NCBI GenBank assembly: GCA_964016885.1
Contig: OZ024740.1
Location: forward strand, 6,417,450 to 6,481,449
DNA: 64,000 bases
Direction of reading: 5' to 3'
Source: Eledone cirrhosa
Lineage: Eukaryota; Mollusca; Cephalopoda; Octopoda; Eledonidae
Each line of letters starts with the position of its first letter. Positions within the stretch are counted from its first letter, which is position 1. The notes beneath the pieces are model-generated. The model was not told the origin of the DNA and did not search any database. It saw nothing but the letters and a program-made list of their open reading frames with translations. Position numbers and translations under genes: made by a program. Below are positions 21,760-32,300 of this stretch, piece by piece.

Positions 21760-23175
21760 TTTTCTGCTACAGAAACACACACAGTCACACACATTTCCAC
21801 ACACATTTCCACACACATTTCCACACACATTAACACACTCCCACACACACTCATTATCCCCTCCCACTTTTTGTGTTAGTTTCTGTTGCCCCCCCCCCCC
21901 CCCCCCACACACTCTCTGCCACCCCCACCCCAATCCTTCTTAATTATTTTGGTCCCTATAAACTTCATTTCTTAATTGCTTTCATCAAATCTTAATTACC
22001 CCCTCCCTTGTCTTTCCCCGTCTTCTCTCTCTCTCTCCCTCTCTCTCTAGATCTCTTTCTCTTTTTCCTTACCTTAATTTTTTTCAGTGTATTTCTCTTC
22101 CTCCTCCTCCTGTCCTCCACCACCAGCTTTTTCTTTTCATCTTACCTGCTACATCACCACCACCACCACCACTACCTCCACCACCACTACCCCCCCCCCC
22201 CCCCCCCATCACCACTACCACCACCATCTCCCCCCCATCACCACCACCACCAGCACTACCTCCACCACCACTACCCCCCATACACACACACACCACTACC
22301 ACCACTACCCCCCCCCCCCCCCCCCCTCCATCACCACTACCACCACTCTCCCCCCATCACCACCACCACCAGCACTACCTCCACCACCACTACCCCCCCA
22401 TCACCACTACCACCACTACCCCCCCCATCACCACCACCACCAGCTCCACCTCCACCACCACTATCCCCCCCACCAGCACACTACCTCTACCACCACCACC
22501 ACCACCGCCACCACTATCTCCCCCACCACCACTACCACCACCACCACACCACCACCACCACCACCACACTACCACCACCACCACTCCCTCACCACACATG
22601 CAATCAACAACCCACCCACTCATCAACCCTACCACAGCCTCCAACATTAATCATTATGTCACCACTGTTACCATGTAACCTGATTCCATTTCTCCCCTAA
22701 ATCCGCAACACTTACCACTACACTGCCCTCTACACTCACCACTATACTGACAACAACACTTACCACTACACTTACCTCAGCACTTACCACTACACTCACC
22801 ACCACACTTACCTGCAGACTTACCACTACACTTATCTCTACACTTACCACTGTGCTTACCTCTGCACTTACCCCTACACTTACCTATACACTTACCTCTA
22901 CATTGGCCACTACATGCACCTCTCTACTTATCACTACACACACCTCTACACTTACTGCTACTCTTTCCACAACACTTACCATCACACTTACCTCTACACT
23001 CACCACTACGCTCACCACTACACTTACCACTACCACTACACTTACCACAACACTTACCACTACACTCACCACTACACCCACACAACACTTACCTTAACAC
23101 TTACTACTACACTCACCACAACACTTACCACAACACTTACCACTACACTCACCACTACACTCACCATAGCACTTC
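21760..23175. repeat. Block of simple repeats: (CA)n, C-runs, (CT)n, (CCA)n, 12-bp CACTTACCACTA array
   Basis: (CACATTTC)n/(CA)n at 21770-21860; a C-run at about 21890-21907; a CT tract at 22020-22065; a CCA/CCCCC-rich tract at 22135-22600; then an imperfect 6/12-bp array (ACACTTACCACT, variants with CTCACC) at 22690-23175. Long Pro/His/Thr frames come from the triplet period and are not genes. Short gaps between tracts are unrecognised. Confidence 0.85.
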
Positions 23176-23360
23176 CACCATTTCCACTCACATTTGTCAG
23201 TGGTGATGTGGTAGTTTTAATGGTGTGATGTCACTGTTTTTTAACAGCAGGTCATCTCAGAAATGGCAGATGTAATCAAAAGGTGTTTTAACTGTCCCCA
23301 GCTTGTCTTTTTAATAGTGTCTGCATTATTATTATTATTTTATGCTTGCTTGCTTTTCAT

Positions 23361-23765
23361 CCAAGATGGGGAGACCCAAGAAGACCTGGGATGAGGTGAT
23401 AAAAGCCAATTGCACCTCTCAAAGACGATGACACACGGCCGTGACCTCTGGCGTCACGCAGTAATACAGAAGACCTGACTTACCACAGTTACAAGCCAAA
23501 GCTGAAGCATATAGGCAATAACCCCTCATCCCCTCCCACTGCAAAGTGGGCGTGGAGGCGCCACGGAAAAAAAAGCACCCAGCACCAGCACTCACTGTAA
23601 ATGAGGTTGGTGTTAGGAAGGACATCCAGCTGTAGAAATCAAGCCAGAATCAGTTCCCGTATGAACAAGACATGGTCACCTGACCTGGCATTGCCCACAA
23701 CAGGACAGCCTGTCTAACCCATGCTAGCATGGAAGAACGGACATAAAACGGTGATGATGATGATG
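23361..23765 (+). mobile_element. LINE-B fragment, last coding codons and complete 3' UTR
   Basis: Starts at GGGGAGACCCAAGAAGACC (GRPKKTW), runs through CGTGACCTCTGGCG (RDLWR) to a stop. The 3' UTR follows with GGAGGCGCCACGG, GCACCCAGCACC, TGTAAATGAGGTTGG, CATGCTAGCATGG and the (GATGAT) tail. It closely matches 62850-63290 and is severely 5'-truncated. The preceding 23176-23360 stretch is unrecognised. Confidence 0.9.
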
Positions 23766-24029
23766 GATTAAGATCTTTAGAGGCTTTAAACACTTGGAAG
23801 TTCCCCTCCCCAATATATAAAGCCTGCCTAAATAATGATTCTTTGGAACAACAAATACAATTAATTTGAGGTGAAATGGTGTCCCTGTTAAATTACTGAC
23901 AACTTGACTGAGTGTATTTGGTGCATTTTATCATGGCAACAACACTAGAGGAGTTATTATGTCCTTGGCAGTAATAGATAGGTCTTCTGGAGACCAAACA
24001 TTTGGTGGCAAGAAGGGTAATGGGTGGGC

Positions 24030-24335
24030 AGACAGTAATGACAGCTACATGTTTAATGGTGAGAGGAGAGTGGGAGAGACTGTAATGAGAGCTACATGTT
24101 TAATGGTGAGAGGAAGAGTGAGAGAGAGTAATGACAGCTACATGTTTAATGGTGAGAGGAGAGTGGGAGAGACTGTAATGACAGCTACATGTTTAATGGT
24201 GAGAGGAAGAGTGAGAGAGAGTAATGACAGCTACATGTTTAATGGTGAGAGGAGGGTGAGAGGAGAGTGGGAGAGACTGTAATGACAGCTACATGTTTAA
24301 TGGTGAGAGGAGGGTGAGAGGAGAGTGAGAGGAGA
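24030..24335. repeat. 46/47-bp tandem repeat, about 6 copies
   Basis: Units contain GACAGCTACATGTTTAATGG followed by GAG-rich AGAGGAAGAGTGAGAGAG. A 107-residue frame from 23959 translates repeats of SNDSYMFNGERR; unit length varies, so the frame shifts between repeats and no gene is supported. Confidence 0.85.
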
Positions 24336-24384
24336 GAGACAGACAGAGTGAAAAAAGACAGAGAAAGAAAAAACATTTCTGTGT

Positions 24385-25858
24385 GGTTCTAGTTAGTAAA
24401 AGATGGTAGTACTGGTTAGTAAAAGACGGTAGTACTGGTTAGTAAAAGACAGTAGTACTGGTTAGTAAAAGATGGTAGTACTGGTTAGTAAAAGATGGTA
24501 GTACTGGTTAGTAAAAGACGGTAGTACTGGTGAGTAAAAGATGGTAGTACTGGTTAGTAAAAGACGGTAGTACTGGTTAGTAAAAGACAGTAGTACTGGT
24601 TAGTAAAAGATGGTAGTACTGGTTAGTAAAAGACAGTAGTACTGGTGAGTAAAAGATGGTAGTACTGGTTAGTAAAAGACAGTAGTACTGGTTAGTAAAA
24701 GATGGTAGTACTGGTTAGTAAAAGACAGTAGTACTGGTTAGTAAAAGATGGTAGTACTGGTTAGTAAAAGACAGTAGTACTGGTTAGTAAAAGATGGTAG
24801 TACTGGTTAGTAAAAGACAGTAGTACTGGTTAGTAAAAGATGGTAGTACTGGTTAGTAAAAGACGGTAGTACTGGTTAGTAAAAGACGGCAGTACTGGTT
24901 AGTAAAAGACGGTAGTACTGGTTAGTAAAATATGGTAGTACGGGTTAGTAAAAGATGGTAGTACTGGTTAGTAAAAGACGGTAGTACTGGTTAGTAAAAG
25001 ACAGTAGTACTGGTTAGTAAAAGACAGTAGTCCTGGTTAGTAAAAGATGGTAGTACTGGTTAGTAAAAGATGGTAGTACTGGTTAGTAAAAGACGGTAGT
25101 ACTGGTTAGTAAAAGACGGCAGTACTGGTTAGTAAAAGACGGTAGTACTGGTTAGTAAAATATGGTAGTACGGGTTAGTAAAAGATGGTAGTACTGGTTA
25201 GTAAAAGACGGTAGTACTGGTTAGTAAAAGACAGTAGTACTGGTTAGTAAAAGACAGTAGTCCTGGTTAGTAAAAGATGGTAGTACTGGTTAGTAAAAGA
25301 TGGTAGTACTGGTTAGTAAAAGACAGTAGTACTGGTTAGTAAAAGACGGTAGTACTGGTTAATAAAAGACGGTAGTACTGGTTAGTAAAAGATGGTAGTA
25401 CTGGTTAGTAAAAGATGGTAGTACTGGTTACTAAAAGATGGTAGTACTGGTTAGTAAAAGACGGTAGTACTGGTTAGTAAAAGATGGTAGTACTGGTTAG
25501 TAAAAGATATTAGTACTGGTTAGTAAAAGACGGTAGTACTAGTTAGTAAAAGATGGTAGTACTGGTTAGTTAAAGATGGTAGTACTGGTTAGTAAAAGAT
25601 GGTAGTACTGGTTAGTAAAAGATGGTAGTACTGGTTAGTAAAAGACAGTAGTACTGGTTAGTAAAAGATATTAGTACTGGTTAGTAAAAGACGGTAGTAC
25701 TAGTTAGTAAAAGATGGTAGTACTGGTTAGTTAAAGATGGTAGTACTGGTTAGTAAAAGATGGTAGTACTGGTTAGTAAAAGATGGTAGTACTGGTTAGT
25801 AAAAGACAGTAGTACTGGTTAGTAAAAGATGGTAGTACTGGTTAGTAAAAGACAGTAG
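24385..25858. repeat. 23-bp tandem array, about 64 copies
   Basis: The unit is ACTGGTTAGTAAAAGA followed by [TC]GGTAGT. Variants are mainly GATGG, GACGG and GACAG. Rare variants mark higher-order duplication: TATGGTAGTACGGG at 24931 and 25161 (230 bp, 10 units) and GATATTAGTACTGG at 25506 and 25667 (161 bp, 7 units). No transposon origin is recognised. Confidence 0.95.
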
Positions 25859-25924
25859 TGAGAGTGATAGATATTAATATAGAGAGTGGCTCGAGGGGTA
25901 GGAAGTTTATATATATTTTATATT

Positions 25925-26165
25925 TGTGAATGTGCGTGGCTTAGTGGTTAGAGAATTGGTTTCTCAATCAGGAAGTTGTAGGTTCATTCCCAGATTGGAT
26001 GATGTGTTATGTCCTTGAACAAGACAGTTTATTTCACGTTGTTCCTTCTATCTGGAGTTTTGACTGATAGATTGTATTAGCAAGTGGAAAGACCAATGGA
26101 AACATTATTTCCTCAGTCCAATTTACAAGCTCCACCCCACTCGTTAAGCGAATGAGGTCAGGGAT
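25925..26165 (+). mobile_element. tRNA-derived SINE of a second family
   Basis: The tRNA-like head has an A box TGGCTTAGTGGTTAGAG near 25935 and a B box GTAGGTTCATTCCCAG near 25977. The body runs GTGTTATGTCCTTGAACAAG, CACGTTGTTCC, GAAAGACCAATGG, CAGTCCAATTTACAAGCTCC and CGTTAAGCGAATGAGG. It differs from the 4438-4625 SINE family. Confidence 0.8.
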
Positions 26166-26221
26166 CTTGTCGACTGTTATATATGTTTTATATATTCTAT
26201 ACATGGTGCATGAAATTGAGA

Positions 26222-26345
26222 TGTTAGAGAGTTGGATTAAATGACTTGCTATTTGATCTGGTTGCTGTTCAGTTCAAATCCTACTGGAGTCAACTTAGCC
26301 TTTACATTCATTAGGGGTTGATAAATAGAGTACCAGTCCAGGGCC
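26222..26345 (+). mobile_element. Diverged SINE remnant
   Basis: A B-box-like TTCAGTTCAAATCCTACTGG and the body motif GGGGTTGATAAATAGAGTACC relate it to the 4438-4625 family, with strong divergence. Confidence 0.6.
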
Positions 26346-26394
26346 ATCTGACAGGATGCTTTGTAGTATCTGTTTCACGTGTGTTTTGAGTTCA

Positions 26395-26516
26395 AATCCC
26401 AGCTCCCGACACCAGAAGCTGTGCCTAACAGATAGTATTAACCATAGGAAGACAAATCCCAGCTCCCGACACCAGAAGTTGTGCCTAACAGATAGTTTAA
26501 ACCTTGGGAAAGACAA
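26395..26516. repeat. Tandem duplication, two 60-bp copies
   Basis: AATCCCAGCTCCCGACACCA and GTGCCTAACAGATAG occur in both copies, spaced 60 bp apart. Origin unknown. Confidence 0.8.
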
Positions 26517-26603
26517 ATAAAATCAGTTTAACTGGGCTGATCACAGTATCCACTTCTTTCATTTCAGTCTTTCCATTTTTATAAATAATTTATGTTTTCT
26601 ATA

Positions 26604-27430
26604 TCATCATCATCATCGTTTAACGTCCATATTCCATGCTAGCATGGGTTAGACGGGAATTGTCCCACTTGAGGCTAGATTAATTGGGTGACCGTGTCTC
26701 GCTCGTATAGGACTATCTGGCAGGTTTTCCATGGCTGGATGCCCTTCCTAACACCAACCACATTTATAGTGTGGACTGGGAGTCTTTTTACCGTGTCTCC
26801 TAGACGACCACTTTACAGCGTGAACTGGGTGCTTTTTGTCATGACACCTACATAACCTCTTTAGTGTAGGCTGGATGTTGTGGTACCAACATAACTTTAC
26901 AGAGAAAGGGTGGTGTTGGCCTGAGTGGAAGGATGGAGTAGGGAACTGGGTTGGGGTGTATGTTGGGTTAGGAGGGGCCTACTGACTGTAGGTTAACTTT
27001 GTACGTAGGGAAGACGGGTCTTCTGTATTACTGCGTGGTGCCAAAGCTCCCGGTCCAGTGACATTGTCTTAGAGAGGTCTAAGCGTACAAGGTCGGATTT
27101 TATCATGTCATCCCAGGTTTTTCTGGGTCTATCTACTCCGTAACTTCCATCAATTTTGATCACCCTGCATTTTTTTATACAGCTGTCGTCTTTCATGCAC
27201 ATCACGTGACCATACCAATGTAGTCTTTTCTCAAGTAAACAGCATCTGATCCCACTTATTCCTCATTTCTCACTTAGTTCATTTATGCTTTGCTGTTCAC
27301 GTATATTACTATTACACATCCAATGGAGCATGCATGCTTCATTCCTTTCCAGTCTGCGCAGGTCCTCTACACACAATGCCCATGTCTCACTGCCATGTAA
27401 CATTGCTGTTCATATACAAGCATCATACAA
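26604..27430 (-). mobile_element. LINE-B fragment, 3' end
   Basis: Minus strand: (ATG) tail and AACGTCCATATTCCATGC at 26604-26650, 3' UTR with degenerate 48-bp motifs (TAGTGTGGACTGGGAG, CGTGAACTGGGTGC), then the C-terminal frame at 27205-26993 (KDDSCIKKCRVIKIDG, GVDRPRKTWDDMIK, LSKTMSLDRELWHHAV). Sequence further upstream to 27430 still encodes LHGSETWALCVED in a different frame. Truncated at the 5' side. Confidence 0.85.
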
Positions 27431-27544
27431 TCATATCATGATGATGATGATATTTATATATAATTTATATATATTTCATATGTAATTTATATATATTTGA
27501 TATAGGTTTACTACCTATATTTTTATATATTTTCTATATTGCAG

Positions 27545-27750
27545 GTGGGGATGCTAAACTCTTACTACTGCTCTGTGTATCTCCAACCAAACATTACATT
27601 ACTGAATCACTACAATGTCTTGGATTTGGTCAAAGAGCAAGACAGGTTCAAAGAGGTCCAGCCAAACGTAGACTGCCAACAGCCATGGAGAAATCAGAAG
27701 TTTCTGGAATTAACAGAAGTCGGTCTAAGACACCTCCAGTATCAAAATAA
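27545..27750 (+). CDS. KIF25: Kinesin-14-like motor, terminal exon (KIF25-like C-terminus)
   Basis: The acceptor TTCTATATTGCAG ends at 27544. The first two bases complete the split glycine codon from 5274, then 67 codons and a TAA at 27748-27750. The product reads GDAKLLLLLCVSPTKHYITE, SLQCLGFGQRARQVQRGPAK, then a basic tail ending SRSKTPPVSK. GDAKLL...CVSP and the SL..L.FG.RA.QV motif are the last beta-strand and alpha-6 region that close a kinesin motor domain. Ending a few dozen residues after the motor is unusual for kinesins but typical of KIF25, and ARQVQRGPA matches my memory of that protein. The longer open frame at 27539-27796 is in a different phase and is a shadow. Confidence 0.85.
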
Positions 27751-28043
27751 CAGTAGACAAAATATTGAAATCAATGAAGTATTAACCTCCATGTAGTCAC
27801 TGACCAGAAGAAATAACAGTTAAACCTAGACTGATATGAATTCCACACTACTGACTTGAAAAGAAAGACATGGAACTCATTTCATTAGAGGCTTGCACAA
27901 GTCATGGAGGCTTTAAACAATTTATTACTATTTATCTTGCTAAGGGATGAAACAATAACAAATAATTATTAGTGTAGTTTAATTAATACGAAGTATTGTG
28001 AGATATGTATGAGTCTTTTTATTACATAATTATAATTGTGTTA

Positions 28044-28049
28044 AATAAA
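28044..28049 (+). promoter_or_regulatory. Likely polyadenylation signal AATAAA
   Basis: First canonical AATAAA downstream of the kinesin stop codon, about 295 bp into the presumed 3' UTR (27751-28044), in T-rich surroundings. Use is inferred from position only. Confidence 0.5.
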
Positions 28050-28164
28050 ATCAATTCGGATTTCACTAATATTTACTTTATATTTGGTATATTTTTCTAT
28101 ATTATGGCAGCGATGTATTTCTTTTGCAAGGTTTTTTATATGAAATCCTGTGTTGAAACAGATA

Positions 28165-28555
28165 TTGTTATATTTGGGGAGGGTTATGTAGTCCTAATAT
28201 TACCAAAATATAGTAAAACACACTCACTGTTTGGTTTGGTTTTCACTTCAGTATATTTTTATATTTCTATAAATAATTTAGCTGACAAACAATGTTTATC
28301 ATTGATTGACCAACAGTTAAAAGTATAAATATAAATATAATTTATCAAAGTTCTTTCGTCACACATTTCTGTGACATCTTCAGTGATTATCATTGTTTCC
28401 TTCCGTTGTGTTTCTAAATTATTTCTAAATTATTTATTCTAAATATTTATAAAAAATATATAAATAAACTGAAGTGAAAACCAAACAGTGAGTGTGTTTT
28501 ACTATTTTTGGCAACATTACGACAACATGACCCTCCCCAAATATAACAATATTTC
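28165..28555. mobile_element. Foldback element with hammerhead-like centre
   Basis: Left arm, about 28165-28280 (ATATTGTTATATTTGGGGAG, AAAACACACTCACTG, GGTTTTCACTTCAG), is repeated as reverse complement at about 28440-28555 with small gaps. Between the arms the minus strand reads CACTGAAGATGTCAC...GTGTGACGAAAG (about 28384-28352). That has the CUGANGA/stem II/GAAA order of Penelope-type hammerheads, but stem I has mismatches and stem III is not convincing. It sits just past the kinesin poly-A signal. Confidence 0.55.
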
Positions 28556-28636
28556 TATATTGTTTTATTTAGAAAATTCTTCTTATTCCCCATATTTATG
28601 CAAATCAGAACCTTCTGTTTAGGAGTTGTTTTTAAT

Positions 28637-29010
28637 TAGGGCATCCAGCCATAGAAAACCTACCAAATAAAGGATGAGAAGGACCCTTCAACTGTGTCAA
28701 AGACATGACAACCCACCCTTCCCCACTCACCCCACTACTTGTGCTCGGTTGAGTGCAGGAATATATGTCAGCATGATGCACCCATCCCACAGGTCCCTCA
28801 AAAGGACTATGAACCTGCATCTCACATACGTTCCCATGCTCTACAAAATACATTTTGTCTGGGCACCACACTAATACCAGGAAGGTTGTTATGATGTTGA
28901 CACAAATGAAGAATCCTTCTAATCCTTTATTTATCAAGTTTTCTATGGCTAGATACCTTTCCTAACACCAACCACTTTACAAGGTGTACTGAGTGCATTT
29001 ATCATGTAGA
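28637..29010. mobile_element. LINE-B 3' UTR scraps in both orientations
   Basis: GGGCATCCAGCCATAGAAAAC at 28638-28658 (+) and TTTTCTATGGCTAGATACC with CCTAACACCAACCACTTTAC at 28937-28985 (-) are LINE-B 3' UTR pieces. Sequence between them and 29011-29740 is A/T-rich and unrecognised. Confidence 0.6.
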
Positions 29011-29739
29011 TCGCCAACACTAGGGTGGCTGTCATGTCTTTTGTCTACAATTATAAATCTTACATACCCTAACATTTTGTTAACATTCTAGTAAATATAG
29101 TACTAACATGTTAACAGTATCTATTTTTGACACTATGGTATATTATAGGACAAATCTAGATATTAGCTGTCACTGCATTGTGTAAACTAATTATAATTAA
29201 CCAGATATATTGGAAGGTTGTAAATGGCAGCTAATGCCTCACTAATTTATTTAATCAAATTTACTGTCAAGAACGCATCAAATATTGATAATGGTGGTTT
29301 TAAATATAATTTCACAGTGGTCAGGTAAGCAAAGGGTTAGTGGTTGCTGATGAAAAATGTCATTCAACATCATTATTTGATTAGAACTATTCTGGTAAGT
29401 TCTCATGATCCTATTCCAGTTGTGAAACTGGAATCCACAGGCGTAACTTGAGCTCAGAATACAAACTCCTTGAATAAATAACAAAAAGCATCTACTTCCA
29501 CTAATCCACCATTTTGTACTTATCAACCTCAACTGGATGAAAGACAAAATTGACCTTGAGATTTGAACTTGAAGTGAAAAGATCCAGAACAAATCCTAAA
29601 ATATATCCACCTTAACAAATCAACCAATTTTTCTACCTCAGATCAAAATGTTTTCAACTGTAATTCAACTGATATTTTGTTTTCTCAGTAAAATGGCACA
29701 AACAGCTAAACACATACATAACAAAACTGTGTAACATAT

Positions 29740-30075
29740 TGACACAGGAGGAGGGGGGGGGAGGAGGAGAAGAAGAAGATATATATTCCCCCTCCACCAT
29801 CTACTATATATACCCTCCCCCACTTTTCTATATATATCTCCCCCACCACTCTACTATATATCCCCTCCACCGCCACTTTGCTATATTCACCCCCCCTTTG
29901 TTAATGACCCCCACCACCATACACCCATTTTCACCCCCACCGTCACCCCTCTCCATTTCTTAACGTCTAAAACCATAACAGAAGACTGCAACAATAATTG
30001 TCATTGTGGCTGTCATCATCATCATCGTCATCATCACCACCACTACTGTTGTCTTCAACACCACCACCACCAGTT
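29740..30075. repeat. Purine, CCA and CAT simple repeats
   Basis: GGAGGAGGGGGGGGAGG, AGAAGAAGAAG, then CCCCCACC/TATATAT mixtures to about 29955, and (CAT)/(CAC)n at 30015-30072. Confidence 0.8.
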
Positions 30076-30246
30076 TCCTGTATACAAGCGATAAATGGCA
30101 AATCTGGCTGATCAGTGGATCTGCTAATATGCAGATCTGACTGATCAACCAGTCTGCTAATATGCAAATCAGGCCAATCAGTGACTGTGTATTTTTGAAA
30201 ATAGCATATATTTTCACTAGTTCTGACATTTTCGCAGGTGAACAGT

Positions 30247-30296
30247 GAACTGTACTGATGAAGGGTGATATCCAGAAACATTAGTGTCTGCAGTTC
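30247..30296 (+). ncRNA. Candidate hammerhead ribozyme with well-formed stem I
   Basis: Stem I pairs GAACTGTA (30247-30254) with TGCAGTTC (30289-30296), 8 of 8 with one G-U. Core CTGATGA is at 30255-30261. Stem II (30262-30274) has GGG/TCC around a TGATA loop, with an A-A mismatch at 10.1-11.1. GAAA is at 30275-30278. Stem III is A15.1-U16.1, C-G and A-U around a TTAG loop. The cleavage position is C at 30288 within GTC. All conserved core bases are present. Flanking sequence 30076-30246 and 30297-30470 is unrecognised, probably a solo Penelope-type terminal repeat. Confidence 0.7.
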
Positions 30297-30483
30297 TGTT
30301 CACATGCTAACACAAGAGCAAGAATGAAGTGTTCATTCTACTGACATGGCTATAAAATTGAGGCTTGTTTGCATAATTGCAAACGAATCGAATGTTATTA
30401 TCAATATTCAAAAAACTCAGATTACATTTATTGTATTCAGCCATGTAGAGCGAAATTTTCATTTATATATATATATATAATGA

Positions 30484-32290
30484 TCAGAATGATCAGAAAA
30501 AGGAGGCCTGGAAATGTCATTATGAGAGACTGATGAATGTGGAGAATGAATGGGAGAGAGAGAAATTACCCTCAGTAGATCCGATAGAGGAACCAGCTAT
30601 TGAGATTGATGAATATAGGGTCCAAGAGGCGATTAAGGAAATGAAAAATGGTAAGGCTGCTGGACCGTCGGGGATAGTTGATGAGATACTGAAGGCATCA
30701 GGGGACGTAGGCACTAAACTGGTTGCACGCATCATCAATCAGGCTATATATGGTGGTGTCATACCCAAAGACTGGTGCAGCAGTATTCTCATAAATTGCT
30801 ACAAAGGTAAAGGGGATGCTCGGGAGAGGAGCAATTATAGGGTTATAAAACTGATGGATCAGGTTATGAAAGTGGCAGAAAGGATATTAGTACAACTAAT
30901 TAGAGAAAGGGTCAAATTAGATGAGATGCAGTTTGGTTTTGTGCCTGGGAAGAGTACAACAGATGCCCTCTTCTTGGTGAGACAATTGCAAGAGAGGTTC
31001 TTAGAGAAGAATAAGCCACTATACTTAGCCTTTGTTGACCTAGAGAAGGCCTTTGATAGGGTACCCCGATCTGTCATCTGGTGGTCCCTAAGGAAACTAG
31101 GTGTTGAGGAATAGCTTGTGAGGACTGCAAACTTTGTACAGAGGTGATGTCAGTAAAGTCAGGGTAGGAATGGAGTTTAGTGAGGAATTCCAGATACAAG
31201 TAGGAGTACATCAAGGTTCGGTCCACAGCCCGCTCTTGTTCATTATAGTCCTCCAAGCCATAACAGAGGAGTTTAAGACTGGCTGTCCATGGGAACTTCT
31301 CTATGCTGGCGATCTGGTTCTTATAGCAGAATCAGTAGAGGAGCTAGAGAATAAATTCTGGCTATGGAAACAGCAGTTGGAAGCAAGAGGACTGAGAGTG
31401 AACTTAGATAAGACAAAAGTGTTGATGAGTAGAAAAGAGGAGAAAACTCTGATTCCATCAGGGAAATGGCCATGTTCGATATGCAGAAAAGGAACTGGCA
31501 TAAATTCTATAAAATGCACACAATGCAGATCCTGGGTACACAAGAGATGTAGTGGGATAGCAGGCAAACTAACAGGTAGGGAGAAATATGTATGCAGTAG
31601 ATGTACAGGGAAATTAGACAGTAGAAGTCGCATTGATAGACACATTTTTCAAATGCAGGCGGGTGCTATAGAAGTGGTGGATAGCTTCTGGTACCTAGGA
31701 GATTAGATTAGCATGGGAGGGGGGTGTTCTGAGGCCATAGTATCTAGAATAAGGACGGATTGGAAGAAGTTTAGGGAGCTGCTTCCTCTGCTGACGAAGA
31801 AGGGTTTCTCCCTGTGTACGAAAGGCCGGTTATATGATGCCTGTGTGAGGAGCACGATGCTGCATGGTAGTGAGACATGGGCAGCAACTGCAGAGGATAT
31901 GCGATGGCTGGAGAGAAATGAAGCAAGCATCCTCCATTGGATGTGCAATGTCAATGTACGTGAACGACCCAGCATGAATGTGTTGAGAGAGAAACTGTGT
32001 CTGAGAGGGATAGAATGTAGCGTACGGGAGAGGACACTGAGGTGGTATGGACATGTGCGTGGAGGATGACCGATGGGTGAAGAAGTGCCAGGAAATGCCA
32101 TTTGAAGGAAGACGTGGTAGAAGTAGACCACGAAAAACATGGGCGGAGGTGGTGAGAACAGACCTCAGATCATTGAAGCTAACGGTGGAGATGACGAAGG
32201 ACCATGACAAGTGGAGAGATGCTGTGCTGAATAAGACCCATCCCACCCTTGCAAGCAGGGAAAAGCAGACGTAAAATGATGATGATGATA
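30484..32290 (+). mobile_element. LINE-B copy 2: RT, PHD finger, C-terminus, 3' tail
   Basis: 5'-truncated after a TA run; no endonuclease. RT: KNGKAAGPSGIVDEILKASG, CYKGKGDARERSNYR, FGFVPGKSTTDALFLVRQLQ, motif A AFVDLEKAFDRVPRSV, motif B region QVGVHQGSVHSPLLF. Motif C reads LLYAGDLVL, so the second catalytic Asp of YADD is now Gly-Asp: a lost catalytic residue. A PHD-like C4HC3 finger (CSICRKGTGINSIKCTQC...CSRC) sits between the RT palm and the FWYLGD motif. The C-terminus has LHGSETWAA, VRERTLRWYGHV, RSRPRKTWAEVV. Frame breaks or stops occur near 31114, 31706, 32060 and before the GACGTAAAATGATGATG tail at 32270. Confidence 0.9.
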
Positions 32291-32300
32291 TATATATATA

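Noticed and set aside
22008..22700. Proline/histidine/threonine-rich protein frames on plus and glycine/valine frames on minus
   Set aside because: Products of a CCA trinucleotide repeat; open in overlapping frames on both strands with no domain.
23959..24282. 107-residue protein with SNDSYMFNGERR repeats
   Set aside because: It is the translation of a 46/47-bp tandem repeat whose length shifts the frame; no homology recognised.
25925..25995. Functional tRNA gene
   Set aside because: A and B boxes are present, but the cloverleaf is degenerate and the sequence continues into a SINE body.
27539..27796. Open frame MQVGMLNSYYCSVYLQPN overlapping the last kinesin exon
   Set aside because: Out of phase with the true exon; the frame entered from the upstream exon gives clear kinesin motifs and ends at 27750.
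29346..29360. CTGATGA motif as a hammerhead core
   Set aside because: No correctly spaced GAAA or flanking stems.
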